From Sequoia sempervirens (lineage: Eukaryota; Streptophyta; Pinopsida; Cupressales; Cupressaceae): a stretch of DNA of 64,000 nucleotides. The stretch is from contig VDFB02193867.1 in the NCBI GenBank assembly GCA_007258455.2, positions 570,815,328-570,879,327 of the forward strand, given 5' to 3'. The position numbers and the translations under genes were made by a program. Below the pieces are notes generated by a model that saw only the letters and a program-made list of their open reading frames with translations, made no database searches and was not told the origin of the DNA. This document shows positions 24,231 through 36,068 of the stretch, piece after piece (the first letter of the stretch is position 1; each line of letters opens with the position of its first letter).

Positions 24231-25132
24231 AGCAACATAGTAACACTTCTTTTGAAATTTATGCTTGTTATGTCTTGGTTTAGAAACTCTTTCCAGACAC
24301 CTTGATGCAAAATGAACTATCTTATTGCAAGAAAAATATTTAAGAGGAAATTTTCCTTCATACTTACCTTTTCCCCTTGGTACTCTCTTGACAATAAGTT
24401 CTTCTAGCTCTCTTTATTCTTCTTCAATATGTCTGATTTCATCCTCATACTTGAATGTCTTCCTATATGAAATCACCCGGATCATATCTTTGTCTATCTC
24501 TTCCGGAAGTAGTAGCCTTAAATGCAGATTCAACCTTAGGAAGGGCATTACCAAATTCTCTCAACTCAAAAAAAATCAGCTTACCAACCAACATATCTCT
24601 TGTTACATTTGTTACAGTCTAGAGCTCTTCAATAGCTATAGCTTTGACTTTATAAGTAGCAGGCAAGGATCTAAGCACTTTAGCAGCAATCTCTAATTCT
24701 TCCAACTTTCCACCAACACATTTGATACCACACACAAGTTCATTCACTCTTTGCATGAAAGTAGTAACATTTTCATCATCACCCATTCTCAACATTTCAT
24801 ATTTCTCTTTCAAACTCTGTAACTTAGCAATCTTCACATTAGCATCACCTTGATACAAAGTTTCCAACTTTTTCTAGATCTCATAAGCAGTCTTCAGATC
24901 CATAGCATTAGTCATCTCAGTATTAGTCAAAGCACTCAACAATGCTTCCTTAGCCCTAATATTATACTCAACATCCTTGATCTCAGTAGAAGTAGTAGGA
25001 CCGTTCAGTGGAATAACATACATATTACTTGTAATGCTCCAATAAGGTTCACCAATGCATCTCAGATGGCACTCTCTTCCACAAGGAATACTTTATTCCA
25101 TCAAATCTTAGACTATCCTTGCATGTCACCAT
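24231..25132 (-). pseudogene. Copia-B gag (UBN2-type)
   Basis: ATG at 25132 starts MVTCKDSLRFDGIKYSLWK. The recognisable gag core is 24867-24619, with METLYQGDANVKIAKLQSL, FMQRVNELVC and VLRSLPATYKVK. A degenerate zinc knuckle (FSCNKIVHFASRC) lies near 24320. Several stops and frame changes. Confidence 0.85.
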
Positions 25133-25169
25133 CCTAGATCACCTCAAGTTGTTAAAATTCTTCCAAGGA

Positions 25170-25188
25170 CCAAAGCTCTAATACCAAT
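25170..25188 (-). promoter_or_regulatory. Copia-B primer-binding site
   Basis: Minus strand TTGGTATTAGAGCTTTGG directly inside the 5' LTR; complementary (one mismatch in the core TGGTATCAGAGC) to initiator methionine tRNA. Confidence 0.85.
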
Positions 25189-26434
25189 TGTTGGAAACAC
25201 AAGGACAAACATCTAAGAGAGGGGGGTGAATCAGTTGTCACTGAATTTCAAACTTATCAAACTTATTAATCCTTATTCTCAGATCTGATTAATATCAATG
25301 AAATCATGAATCAACAACACATCAGAAACACACATAACACCAAGATTTTTATGTGGAAACCCTATTAGGGGAAAAAACATGGTGGAGGTCATTCCGCAAG
25401 ATTATACCCTGTTAAAAGTATAAGAAGAATAAATGGGGAATGCATATGCATTTAGGCACACTGCCTAGAGCTCACTACTCAATCACAAAGGAAGACACAC
25501 TGTCTTTCAAAAAGATTTAGATTACAACCATCCGGATTTTGAACTGAGAAAATAGCATTTGTTAATGCCTGATTACAATTCCGGTTAAGCACATGAACAC
25601 TTCTGCATACTCTTCTTTGCTCTTCTTCACTCTTCTTCACACTCTGCTCTACCTTCAAATGATTAGGACATTATTCGCACATATCATATAGAAGCACACA
25701 CCAATTCGAATAAAACAATCGCTCTTATATATCCACACCAAAAAAATTAAATAGCTACAAGTCGACCACAAAGAAATAATAAAATGAATACAAATTGTTA
25801 GCTCAAAACAATAGATAATTTTTTATGCGAATCAACCAAGGTCAGCCACAACATAGTGAAGACCCAAATAACAACTTCAACATGAAAACACTTCAATTAA
25901 TTTCTCCTTGAAGATCCACAACATGCTTCAACACCTTGTCAGCCAAGAACATGAAAAACATGAACACTCAAGAGAAAATATCGAATCACGAGCACAACAA
26001 TCAACACGAACATGCAACACAAATAGAGAATGATCTAGAAACATCCAAAAGCATCATAAATCACTAGAGAAACATCCACAACAATTGAACTAGCTGAAAT
26101 CACATAATCTTCGTTTAGGAACACAAACTGAAGTAACAAAAAAACTGTCAAAATACAAATCTTCATAACTCGATCAAATCTTCATGTGGATCTCTAAAAC
26201 TCAACGTGGATAAAATAGATATACTCAACAAGAAACCCTTTAGTCCACAACATCTGATCAACAATGTACAAAACTCGTCAATAGACAGAACATCACTTCA
26301 CCACTGACAACCTACAACTCATTCCATTACAATTTTCTCAATATTCTCGACATATACAACTTCAAATGCACTAATGATAATAGTGTTGACATCAATGAAA
26401 CCACATATCAACAACACAACCACAACATCCAACA
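25189..26434 (-). repeat. Copia-B 5' LTR
   Basis: 1,246 bp, TG...CA bounded, closely similar to 18217-19444 over its length. Differences are scattered point changes and short indels, so the element is not new. Confidence 0.95.
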
Positions 26435-26439
26435 CATTA

Positions 26440-28930
26440 AGCTTGACATGGCCAAAGCTTATGATCATGTCAGATGGGTGTTCCTTGGTAAGATGCATTC
26501 TTTTGGTTTTGGCAGTGACTAGATTGCGTGGGTAATGAGTTGTTTCTCACTTACTTCCTTTTCAATTCTTGTTTAAATGGTTTTCCTTCTAAGTTATTTG
26601 GTGCATCTAGGGGTATTTGGCAAGGGAAACTCCTATCCCCCTATCTATTTATTTTGATGGTTGAGGGTATTGGGAGATTTATTAAATCTCATGTGCAAAA
26701 AGGATTGATTTAGGGTTGGTGTTGGGGTAATACTCTCCCTCCCTAGTCTCACCTTTAGTTTGTTGATGACACAACTTTGATGGGCTTGGCCAGAGTTGTA
26801 GAGGAAGTCAATTTTTGAAAGACTTTAGATATTTATTTGGCTACTTTGGGGAAAAGAATAAAATGAGGATAAGTCATATATTTTTCTTTAACACTCCAAA
26901 GCTTATCTAGAGGAGAATAACTTAGATTATCTCTTTCTAGATTAGTTCACAACCCTTTTGTTTATCTCGATATCCCCTTGGAGGTGGGATCTCTTCCCAA
27001 GGGTCTCTAGCAAGATGTTATTGATAAGTTCCACAAGAAGGTCAACCATTGGACTTGTAGGTGGTTGTCTACAGTGGGTAGGGTTACTCTCTTGAAGTTT
27101 GTGGTGCAAGCACTCCCTATATATTGATGCTTTGTGCTCTCAACACCTTCTAGTTTCATTAAATAATTTGAGAGCCTCTCTCATCAATTTTTAGGGGAAA
27201 ACAAATTTCTCTCAAGGAAGTGGAGTTTAGTCAAATGGGATTCTATTTATAGGTCAACACAAATGGGTGGGCTTGGGTTGAGACAAGTTGGGATTAATGG
27301 GCATGTGTTGGTGGAAAAGCTTTATTGGAGGTGGTGTAATAATCAACACCATACTTGGGCTAAGATCTTCATAGCTAAATATTTGGGTGGGGTGGAGAGT
27401 GTTGATGTGCCAAGATTTAGCCTCTTGGGGAAGGGCTCTACAATTTGGGGCACCCTTAAAAGGGGATCTAAGCTCATTAAGAAAGGATTATTTTGGATAT
27501 ACAATAGGGGATCTAAGGCATTGTTCTGGTTTGATTCTTGGGATGGGCATCCCCCTATTATAGTAATGTAATCTCATTTGCAGTCTTTATGCAATATTTT
27601 TCTTGATGTTGTTTGGAGTTGTGTGGCTAATTTCAAGTCTCCTCAGGTTCTCAATCAAGTTACATCCTTCAGATGGAAGGATACTCATGAATGGCCTTCT
27701 GGGGGTCCATTGAAGGATCATAGTGAGTTGGCAAGTATTTTGGTTGGTAGAGTCTACAACTCTTTATTGGGGTCTGATGTCCTCGCATGGGGTTCAAACC
27801 CAAAAATAAAAAAATTCGGTTGCCTCTGGATATCAGGAGTTGGACAAGAAGATCTTTAGGAGTGACAATGTTCCTTAGTGGAAATAGGTTTGGAATAAGT
27901 TCTCTTGGCCTAAACACAATTTATTCTCTTGGATTGTTGTGTAGAATAGGTGCCTCATCTGGGAAAGTTTATGGAAGAGGGGTTTCCATGGTCCTCCAAT
28001 GTGTGTTATATGCTCCAAAAGTGAAGAGTATTCTTGACATTTATTTTTTCACTATCCTTTTTCTAGGGAGATTTGGAATTCTTGGTCAGGTGTTTGGAAC
28101 CAAGCTTGTTTTCATATCTCCTCTTTGGCTGAAGTTTGGGGCCAATAGGGGGATCCACTTATTAATACTTTCTTTCTCCAAATTGCTTGGGAAATTGGTC
28201 CTAGATTTATTGTCTAGAATATTTTTCTTGAAAAAAACCACATGATTTTTCAAGCCAAGTTTCTATAAGTTTATTAGCTATGGATGAGAGTTATTAGTAC
28301 TCTTAAGGAGGCTATTACGAAAAAGTGTGATTTATCTGTCTTAGTGGATCCTGTGGATGTTGGTTTGGTTTAGAATTTGGGTCTTACTAATGGTGGTGGA
28401 AGTGGTTCTAGGCCTAAGTTAGGGTATTTAGCTAGAGGGAAGATCTATAGAGGTAGTGGTTGGTCTCCCCCTCCTCAGGGGGTGTTAAAAATCATCACAA
28501 ACGAATCTTCTAGAGGTAATCTCAGACTTGTTGGGATTAGAGGCATCAAAAGAGATAGCTCTAGAGTTGTGGTGTTCTTATTTTCAACCTATAGTGGCCA
28601 ATAGAGTAATAAATTTATGGAGGCATTGGCCATTTTGGTGGCTCTCAAGTGGGCTTGTGTCCTTGGCTGGAGAAAAGTTATTTGTGAGTCAAACTCACAG
28701 ATAGTGATTGAGATGTTGAATAGGAGGTAGTGGGATGATGCTAATTGGTAATTATCTTTGGTGGCCAAACATATTTCATTCATTTGTGAATTGGAGTCAG
28801 TCACTTTTTTCCATATCCTCCAAGAATGGAATAAGGTGACTGATTACTTGGAAAAGTGGGTTTTTGAGCAGGCATGGATGTGGCATGTAGATGATTGGGA
28901 TAAGCTTTGGGATGAATGCTCTCAATAGTT
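26440..28930 (+). pseudogene. LINE-Y ORF2: RT core, zinc-binding domain and RNase H
   Basis: Rejoins the RT at LDMAKAYDHVRWVFLGKMH (26440). The catalytic FVDDT is at about 26758-26772. Then follow MGGLGLRQVGINGHVLVEK (27263) and a zinc-binding segment near 27880-28250 (WNKFSWPKHN, CVICSKSEE, FSREIWNSW). A plant-type RNase H begins near 28470 (VLKIITNESSRGN) and ends about 28750 (EALAILVALKWA, ICESNSQIVIEML). Two of its acidic catalytic positions read Asn (ITN, ESN), so the RNase H is dead as well as the frame. Confidence 0.85.
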
Positions 28931-29087
28931 GGAGCACTTAATTATGGAATACATGAGATTTTTCTTAGGGTTTGCTGGAAGGCATTAACTGGGTTGGTGA
29001 TTTTGACATGTTGTGGGTCTCTTGATTTCTTCTACTTTGTACTGTTTTCTCTTAATCAATAAATTTTCACCCCTCTTTTTTCAAAAA

Positions 29088-29100
29088 AATATATTTCTAG
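29088..29100 (+). repeat. LINE-Y target-site duplication, right copy
   Basis: aatatatttctag, identical to 9593-9605. Confidence 0.9.
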
Positions 29101-29803
29101 CCTAAAGAATCTAACTAACCCAAATTAGGAAGGAAAAATTTCCTATATCATTGAGTCTTCTACCATTGACTAGTTGAACTTGAAGCTTTGTAGAAAATGT
29201 CTAGGTAATGGACAACATGCTTGAAATTATCATCTTCCTCAATTATAGTAAGGCAATGAAAAAAATGTTTGACTAGCTTCTAAGAGTTCACATGGGTCAA
29301 AGGATACCCAAAGTCTTTGGTAACAAGTACGTAAAGTGTAGAGGCTAAATGACATCCTTCCTGGATAGAATGAAAGATCCTAAAAAATAGATTACTAAGC
29401 ATTAATGGTGATGTAAATCTAAGAATATATAAAAAACATATTAATTATCTACACAAAATAAGGGCCAAAACCCAATTCCTAAAGAATGGAAAGAATTAGA
29501 GGCCATTCAACACAATCATAAGCCTAAAAAAAAATAGTTTTGAGAAACATTGCAATTTTCTAGGAGCATTGAGCTTATTTCATCCCTTCAAAGAGGATAA
29601 TAAAGTTATCAAGGATGCATCATGACAATGATACTAATTTTCTTTGGGAAAACAAATTTGTAAGGAAGCTAAGGTAGTGGAACAAATTCCTACACTAATC
29701 TTGAGAGGAGGATAATGCAAAAAATTACAGATCTTTTCAACAGTTACAAAAACTTAAATAGTTCTAAATAAACATAAATATCATGCATAACACAACATAG
29801 TGA
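29101..29803 (-). pseudogene. LINE-O ORF2, middle RT part
   Basis: On the minus strand, with many stops and frame changes, phrases such as GCHLASTLYVLVTK correspond to the conserved RT motif of the form RQGCPLAPYLFVL. The frame is interrupted on the left by LINE-Y and on the right by a solo LTR. Identification is by motif order only. Confidence 0.55.
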
Positions 29804-30840
29804 TGTTGGAAGAATGAAGGAGACCTCTGGTTTGTTGTCTCTGTTGTCATTGATGCCAACATTGTTTGGTGACTGATTACCTGCCCATCTGGTAAACTAT
29901 GTTTGTGCTACTTTGATCTGGTAATTTGGTCTAGAATCACTTTGAAGCATATGTCGGCTCATATAATTTTGATACATTTTTCAAAGGTCTTAGATGCAGT
30001 TGTGATTAGGGACTCAACAATTTTAGTTGAACAAGTTGAAAGCTTTAAATGTTAGAAGTTTGGATTTTTGGTATGTTTCTCTTTTGGCCAACTTGTACAT
30101 GCAGTGCACATTTCATGAAGGCTTATTTTTAGGTCTAGGCCGACCTAAATTGTGTCTTATATTTTTGGTTTTGAGCTCTAAAAAAGTTTTTGTTTTAAGG
30201 CCACTAATATATTTTGAGTTAAGTATGCTTATATCCAATTAGGCTGACCTAATTGATGTATGAACTATGTATATATGGAATAGCATATATATAATTAAGA
30301 TATACACAGACGCACATGTTGTGACAAATAGAGAGAGAGAGAGAGAGTGCGAATATATGCGACATAATGATATTGTGAAGCTATTGATAGTTGTCGATAG
30401 TTTTTATGTTCCTACAAACTGATGCAAAAATTTTGTTTTCCCAACTTAATTAGAACTATACTCAGCACTCAGAAGGTGCATTACTTTCAGTTCACATTCC
30501 TGGCAGTGAGCCATGTCTTTTTGTATTCTAGCAGTAAGCCATATCTTTTGTACTCTAGCTGTGAGCCTTTCAAGGATAGTGTGTCCTAGTCTAGTGTGCC
30601 ATGTAATATTTTGTAACTAGTTATAATATATTGCAACTTAATCCTCACCATGGTTTTTCACACTTTGGGTTTTCCATGTAAAAATCCTGGTGTCTATGAG
30701 TTGTGTGATGTTATATTCATTTCCATGTTTTTACTTGCTATTGCAACAAGATATATTGTAATAATTGGATGACTTTAGCAATCAATTGGTTTAGTAGAAT
30801 ACAAATTCACCTCTCCTCTCAATATTTTGTGTGTTCAACA
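29804..30840 (+). mobile_element. Solo copia LTR with 5-bp target duplication
   Basis: 1,037 bp from TGTTGGAAGAATG to GTGTGTTCAACA, flanked by AGTGA at 29799-29803 and 30841-30845. It contains the R-U5 phrase ccatgtaaaaatcctggtgt on the plus strand, the same as in the Copia-B and Copia-C LTRs on the minus strand, so it is a relative in opposite orientation. No internal region remains, which indicates LTR-LTR recombination. A short (GA)n tract is at about 30327-30346. Confidence 0.9.
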
Positions 30841-31471
30841 AGTGATTCACGTGGGGAATTTTGAGAGAAAATCCCCACATTCCAAAAGTTTCCCAATATA
30901 TTCTTCAGAAATCACAAAGATTACAATATACTTGCAGAGCAAGCTTCTCATAGAAGTATCACCAACTAGAGATCCAGAGGAAACATGACCATTATTAGAC
31001 TCTCATAATACATCACAATACACAATCGTAATACAACACCATCATAAAATAGGGTTTCCTTTTAGGGAAAGTCAAGCTAAAAAAATATCGATGGTCAGAT
31101 GTGAGACCTAATGATGAACAATCTAGATTTACAATAATAAAATATAAATAAAATTTTCCTTTTGGGGTCACTACCCCCGAGCCCTCATTGAGGCGTGCGG
31201 CCCCCAGATCCCTCACTAGGAGGATGATCCCCTTGGACCCCTCGGGGGGGGGGGGAGACCCCTGCACCCCCCTTTTCTTACGTATCAATAGTACCTTATG
31301 TAATTGCAAGGTCGAGACATATTTTCCCAACATAATTAAGGAATAGGTTGCAAATTGAGAGCATAGTCTTTGACAATGATCTTGTAAGAGACATTTAGCA
31401 AAGTGATAGGGCATTAGTTTTAGATATCCTATGAGTTTCTAGCTTTATAAATGAACTTAATATTGTCTTTA
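30841..31471 (-). pseudogene. LINE-O ORF2, RT N-terminal motif part, with a GC-rich block
   Basis: Minus strand at about 31420-31320 reads CPITLLNVSYKIIVKDYALNLQP, matching the RPISLLNVxYKIIxK motif of plant LINE RTs. Next to it, 31170-31300 is strikingly GC-rich with a run of 12 G (31244-31255), unlike the rest of LINE-O, and may be a further small insertion. A 133-codon open frame across this block is a chance frame. Confidence 0.55.
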
Positions 31472-32801
31472 TGTAATGTCGTAAAATTATACCCCTTATA
31501 ATTTTACATACATTTTTGTATTTGCTTTAGTGTCCACTATCTTAGAACTTTTGTAGGCTCATTTTAGCCCCTACATTAGCCTTTTCCCCTCTTAGGATGC
31601 TCAGGACCCCTTTCAACAACTACCTTCATGCGTCTGCTTTGCATCAAACCTTGTGCTTTTCTTATTCCCATCATTTTGTGGCATGATTTGTTTGAACACT
31701 AGCACATCATACGGACATCCGTGCATCGTGCTAGTGTCCTATGACATTTTGGCATTCAAACGACTGTTTTTGAGTGCCTTGCCACTTGTCAGCTAATTTT
31801 ATCTATGGTAACACCCCGAGATGCCTTGTAATTGCTCGGGAACCTTCTTTTCCCTCTTGTTCTCTCTTTTAAATCCATTATTTCACTTCATTTGGCTCTC
31901 TCTGAATTCTCTCTAGCTTCTGGGTCTTTTCTCTATTTTCTTTCTCTTGCTCTCTCAAGCTTGCACAACTCTCTTGCTTGCTACAACAACACTTTCATGC
32001 TTTTACAACACTCTTTGCAACTCTCTTGGCTCTCGTAGCTCAGTCTCTTTCCTTGGATTCCTCAAGCCTTGTGTAGGTAATATCTATCTTGTGCCTTGTA
32101 TCTTTGAATATCTTGGGATTTCTCACATTCCTTATCTATTGCATCTCTATCTTGTGATACAAGTTCTCCTCCTTGAGTGGGGTTTTCTTTTATCACTCTT
32201 GCATTTATTTCATTTTTTCTTATTATTTTTCTCTATCTATCTGATTGTTCCTAGAGCTGGGAACACCGAAATGGGGGTTTGACTGAGGCAAGCCCCTAAA
32301 CAGCCCCAATATTTTTCCTTCGGTCTTATGTGTGCAAGTGTTGAAGATATCTACTTGCTGGAGACTTCATCACTTGGGCTATTGTAAAAATTTTCTTTCT
32401 TCCCCTTAGCTTTAACATTTACGTTTTACTTAGCTAGTTTAGTTTACTTTATTTTAGTTATGTTATTCTATGTTACTTTCTCACATTCCAAGATTTCTTA
32501 GCAGTTAGAGTAGAAGTAGTCACTTTGTTGTTTTTTGTGATATTCTTGGATTCCAATCTGTATGAGGTGCCAACGCATCTTTGGGACTCCAACATGCCAC
32601 ATTGCCGTTCGTTTTCCATGCTGACGTCCTTTGGCTGAAAGCTCACTAATCTGTCCAAAAAATCTATGTGACCTATTCATTCTGATTTTGAAACTCTCAC
32701 TCTATTTTTTGAGGTAGTCTAAGGTAGTTTAGGGTAGTTCGTTCCTTGGAACTCTCTTGAGAATAAAGAGACTCATGAGCAGTGAATCCCCCTTCTCTAC
32801 A
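31472..32801 (+). mobile_element. Solo LTR (unknown superfamily) in LINE-O
   Basis: 1,330 bp starting TGTAATGTCG and ending CTTCTCTACA, flanked by CTTTA (31467-31471) and CTTTC (32802-32806), a 5-bp duplication with one change. LINE-O RT codons rejoin across it (NVLAILIKK to KDNIKFI). A CT-rich stretch lies at 31850-32040. The sequence is not like the copia LTRs here; gypsy is likely but not shown. Confidence 0.75.
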
Positions 32802-33230
32802 CTTTCTTAATTAAAATAGCTAAAACATTATAATGAAATGTTTGGATAAATAAATTGTATGAAGGTTTTTACCACAACATCCTAAAGAGATTTATAAAAA
32901 TCACATGGAAATCCATCCAAGCTAGGAGCTTTGTTGTTTGACATAGAGAACATAGTCTCATGTAGATCATAGAGTGAATAAAAAAATTGATACAATTCTT
33001 TTTAAAAAGTTTTATACCAAAAACATCATAGTTCAAAAACAATACAATGACAAAAATATAGCTAAGATCCTCCCATGCAATCTAGGTGTGTTAAAAATAC
33101 ACTAAATAAATTTGACCTACCTATCAAAATCTACAAAGTATATTGCTCTCTTCAAGAGAAGGTAACACACAAACACTTGAATAAGGAACCTTTCTTAAAC
33201 CTTTAGTGAGGTATTAGTTAAGTAGTATTC
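32802..33230 (-). pseudogene. LINE-O ORF2, RT entry motif
   Basis: Minus strand at 32965-32830 reads NNKAPSLDGFPCDFYKSL followed by a stop and DVVVKTFIQFI, the standard entry to plant LINE RT (form GKAPGPDGFPxEFF). Further up, to about 33200, a weakly coding linker can be followed; then nothing. Confidence 0.65.
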
Positions 33231-33699
33231 ACCTAAAATAACCGGCCATAGAAAGAGAGATTCAAAGGATGGGGAGATTAAGGATTATGATATGTAATTT
33301 TAAGAGTTTAAGGGACTTCTCTCCCTTGTTGACTAACTTCTTCATTGGAAGAGTATTCTTTGTTGGTGTTGGTAGAACTTGGGAGTCTTTCAATTGAATT
33401 CAAACTAACATGAAATTTTAAAACTTCGCCTTAGAGACCCTACATTGAAGGTTGCACTTTTATTTATTTTTCTATTGATTCATATATAAGTTAATTGGGC
33501 CACATGTAAGAAAGTGTAGGGTTGATGCTTCCACCAAAATCAAAAAATAAATTGACTACATGCCACAAAATGTGAGATTATATGTTAGATATTATGTGGC
33601 ACAAGACTAGACAAGAGTAGGCTAACAAATATGGTGTTCAATTGGAAAAAATACCCAAGTTAGTGATGCACAATAGTCCAATTTATGTCTATTGTTTTC

Positions 33700-34140
33700 C
33701 ATTTGGAGTATGTAATTGACCTAGTGCAAATGTGTTAGTTGTTGTTAGGGGAATATATAACCATGTGACCATTTTCCTTATTGAGTATGCAATGACACTT
33801 GCTATAGATGTGTCATTCAAGTTGTTAAGTGAATATGTAACTACCTAGGTTCTTATTTTGAGTAGGCATCTTTATTTAAGAGGGGGTTTTAAGGATACTT
33901 GTAAAGGGGTTTTTTTGGGGAGTTGTTTTCTATTCTTATTTTGGATGAGGACATCAAGGAATAGGTTGAGATTTAGAACATACAATTTGGTTTATAATAA
34001 TGGAGACATTTTTGTTGTGTTAGAATTTGATTCTCTTTTTATTTTCTATTATGATTGTTTGTTTTTTTGTTCCTTTTTTGTTCTATTATTTGCAAATGCT
34101 AATAATCACTATACATTGGAGAAAGAATCTACACCATTTT
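33700..34140 (+). repeat. Third, older copy of the LTR-like repeat found upstream of the GDSL gene
   Basis: Shares with 35370-35745 and 2830-3105 the order: paired gtgttagttgttgttagggg-like units, a taagaggggg phrase, ttctattctta, ggatgagga, a gttgag phrase and gttagaatttg. It is clearly more diverged than the other two. The ordering of features is like the R-U5 part of an LTR. Confidence 0.7.
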
Positions 34141-35112
34141 TGGTATTGGAGCATTCTAAAATGCTCGAAATAGATAATTCATGAGATTTTTTTTGAATAG
34201 TTCAGAGAAGAGTTGTGGGTATGGCTATGGATGCAAAGGAGGAGTTGTTATATAATATGAAAACTGTGATAGTTAAGTTGGAAGAAAAAATTAGACAAAG
34301 GAAGATTCAAAAGAAAACAAAAGACAAGCAAGTAATAATAGTAAAGAAAAATAAGAGTTGAAACAAAGACATTTAAAGGACAGGAGAAGGTGAAAATGAT
34401 TAGTGGGAAAAATATTCATTTTGTGAGCAAGAGCTATTTTCATATAAGAAAGCCATAGTAACTCTAGGGTCAGCCAAGGGATATAATTTGTGGAATAGGG
34501 AAAACTTAAATTCCTTGAAGAGTTGACAAAATTTCTAGTGCATGGAAGATCCTTAAATGTGTTCTATAAAGAGTTTGAGAGAGACGAGATAGATGAATGA
34601 GATGATGAGTGAGATGAAGATGTTGAGTGATGTTACCTTGAAGAAGCTTGGGAAAATATTATTGATTACCATAGGAGAGAAGGATAATTCAATGATTGTA
34701 ATGAAGAGGAATGCTACCAATCACTAGACATGGATCATGATATTACAACTTTGGATGTAATCCACATTAGAGATGAAACAACAAGAAGATGGAGATCTTT
34801 GAAGGCCACACGTTTGATGATAGAGAAGAAGTCTTTATAAAGGGGGTGTCATTATGAAGAGTGAATGTGAGGAACATGATAGTGTGCCATAGCATGTCAA
34901 AAGCTGATATGGCAGTAGACATATATGAAAAGGAAAATGATCTTTTAATAGTTTGTGATAGGGCAACAAGCCATGGAAATGATACAAGCTGTAAAGGGGA
35001 ATTGGAAAGCATGCCTAAATGTCATAATGTAGAGAAGGGAGAAGCACCTGTGGGAATTTTGGGATTCTCTTAATATGATTTATATTTTTAATTATTTGTC
35101 TGCAAGTGCAAC
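34141..35112 (+). other. Possible interior of a non-autonomous element
   Basis: Lies between two copies of the LTR-like repeat in the same orientation. It has short coding-like stretches (MAMDAKEELLYNMKTVIVKLEEKIRQRK near 34215; an 70-codon frame 34861-35073) broken by stops, and matches no family I recognise. The layout repeat-interior-repeat suggests a small LTR element, but no clean termini or duplication were found. Confidence 0.4.
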
Positions 35113-36068
35113 AAATGGTCACACAAGCAATGAGGAGAGCGAGAATGACTTTTAATGGAGGAGGACAACACAGGTGGGTTTAACCTTGCAAAAAGATAGG
35201 AAAATAGAAAGAGAAGATACCGGTAGAGGAGGATGATTTATGGTCCAATAAAAGGCTGGAAGCAGAGGAATAAATTATGTGAAAAGTTACAGAAGTGCCT
35301 AACATGGTGGAAAAGCAGGCCATGACAGTCAGAGTTTTCCTTTGAGTATAAAACTGCCCTACAGCAGATGTGTCAGTTGCTGTTGGGGGATATGTAATTG
35401 CTTGGCCTTTTCCCTTTTACAGTACCTTATGTAATGGACAATGTGTCCGTTGCTGTTAGGGGAATGTGTAATTGCTTGGGTTCCTATTTTCAGTGGGTGT
35501 TCTTTTAAGAGGGGTTTATTGGGATGCTTGGAAAGGGTTTTTTTGGAAGTGATTTTCTGTTCTTGAGGATCATATAGGAAGAGGTTGAGAGAGAACAAGT
35601 GATAAAGTAATGGAAATATTTTTATTTTGTTGAGAATTTGGCTCCCATTTTATTTCCCGTTATGTTTTTTTTCATCTTTTTAAGTTCTCTTATTTGCAAC
35701 CTTAGTTACAGGCGCTGGCAACCACTGTAAATGAGACAAAGAATCTGCATCAGTTCGGGTAACTAGAGGGCCCCAAGACTCAGATGGACTGGCAAATATA
35801 ACCTGTGAAGTAGAACGCGCTAAGCAACAATTTTAAGTTGCAGAATATGTCACATGTGACCCTTTCTTGTCAAATCATTAAATTGTTTTTCAATAAAACA
35901 GAGATCACAATCTTAGCTAATCTTGGAGCTGTCAGTTTACATAAAACACATTCAAATGTAGAACATCTAGAATAATATAAAGTCACTCTTGTAGTTTGGC
36001 AGCAAGGTAAAGCATTTGAGTTTTATGTTCTGAGACTTTGGTATACTTAGTTCACTGATAGGTTATAA
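35113..36068 (+). repeat. Duplicate copy 2: LTR-like upstream region of the GDSL gene
   Basis: Collinear with 2564-3410. It includes a TATA-like gagtataaaactg (35344) and two tandem units of about 75 bp around 35365-35490 with the phrase tgtcagttgctgtt/tgtccgttgctgtt. The proximal part (35760-36068) is gene promoter and leader. Confidence 0.85.
35975..35982 (+). promoter_or_regulatory. TATA box of the GDSL gene
   Basis: tataaag in aataatataaagtcac, about 93 bp before the ATG at 36069 and conserved in the truncated copy (3317). Position and context are right for a core promoter. Confidence 0.55.

Larger units (their letters stand above)
18217..26434 (-). mobile_element. Copia-B: full-length Ty1/copia element nested in LINE-Y
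   Basis: 8,218 bp with LTRs of about 1.23 kb, flanked by the 5-bp duplication CATTA (18212-18216 and 26435-26439). Removing it restores the LINE phrase AMFIKLDMAKAYDH exactly. On the minus strand the order is 5' LTR, primer-binding site, gag, protease, integrase, reverse transcriptase, RNase H, polypurine tract, 3' LTR. All coding parts have stops. A 1.24-kb LTR element sits in its RNase H region. Confidence 0.95.
9606..29087 (+). mobile_element. LINE-Y: full-length L1-type plant LINE, split by two insertions
   Basis: Bounded by the perfect 13-bp duplication aatatatttctag. Removing the inverted-repeat element (11405-16555) and Copia-B (18217-26434 plus one CATTA) leaves about 6.1 kb, the usual plant L1 length. 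Order: 5' UTR (9606-10046), ORF1 with a DUF4283-like domain, ORF2 with endonuclease, reverse transcriptase, zinc-binding domain and RNase H, then a 3' end tttttcaaaaaaa. ORFs carry many stops, so it is inactive. Confidence 0.9.
7556..33230 (-). mobile_element. LINE-O: old degenerate LINE, outermost layer of a nested stack
   Basis: Four separated minus-strand pieces (32802-33230, 30841-31471, 29101-29803, 7556-9592) read in order as parts of one LINE ORF2: RT entry motif, RT core, later RT, then the C-terminal zinc-binding-like region. They are interrupted by a solo LTR, a second solo LTR and the whole of LINE-Y. The element is probably 5'-truncated near 33.23 kb because no endonuclease is visible beyond it. 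Ends are approximate and no target duplication was found. Confidence 0.7.

Noticed and set aside
31012..31414. A 133-codon minus-strand frame as a gene
   Set aside because: Its start overlaps the decayed LINE-O RT motif in another frame and its middle is the GC-rich island; chance frame.
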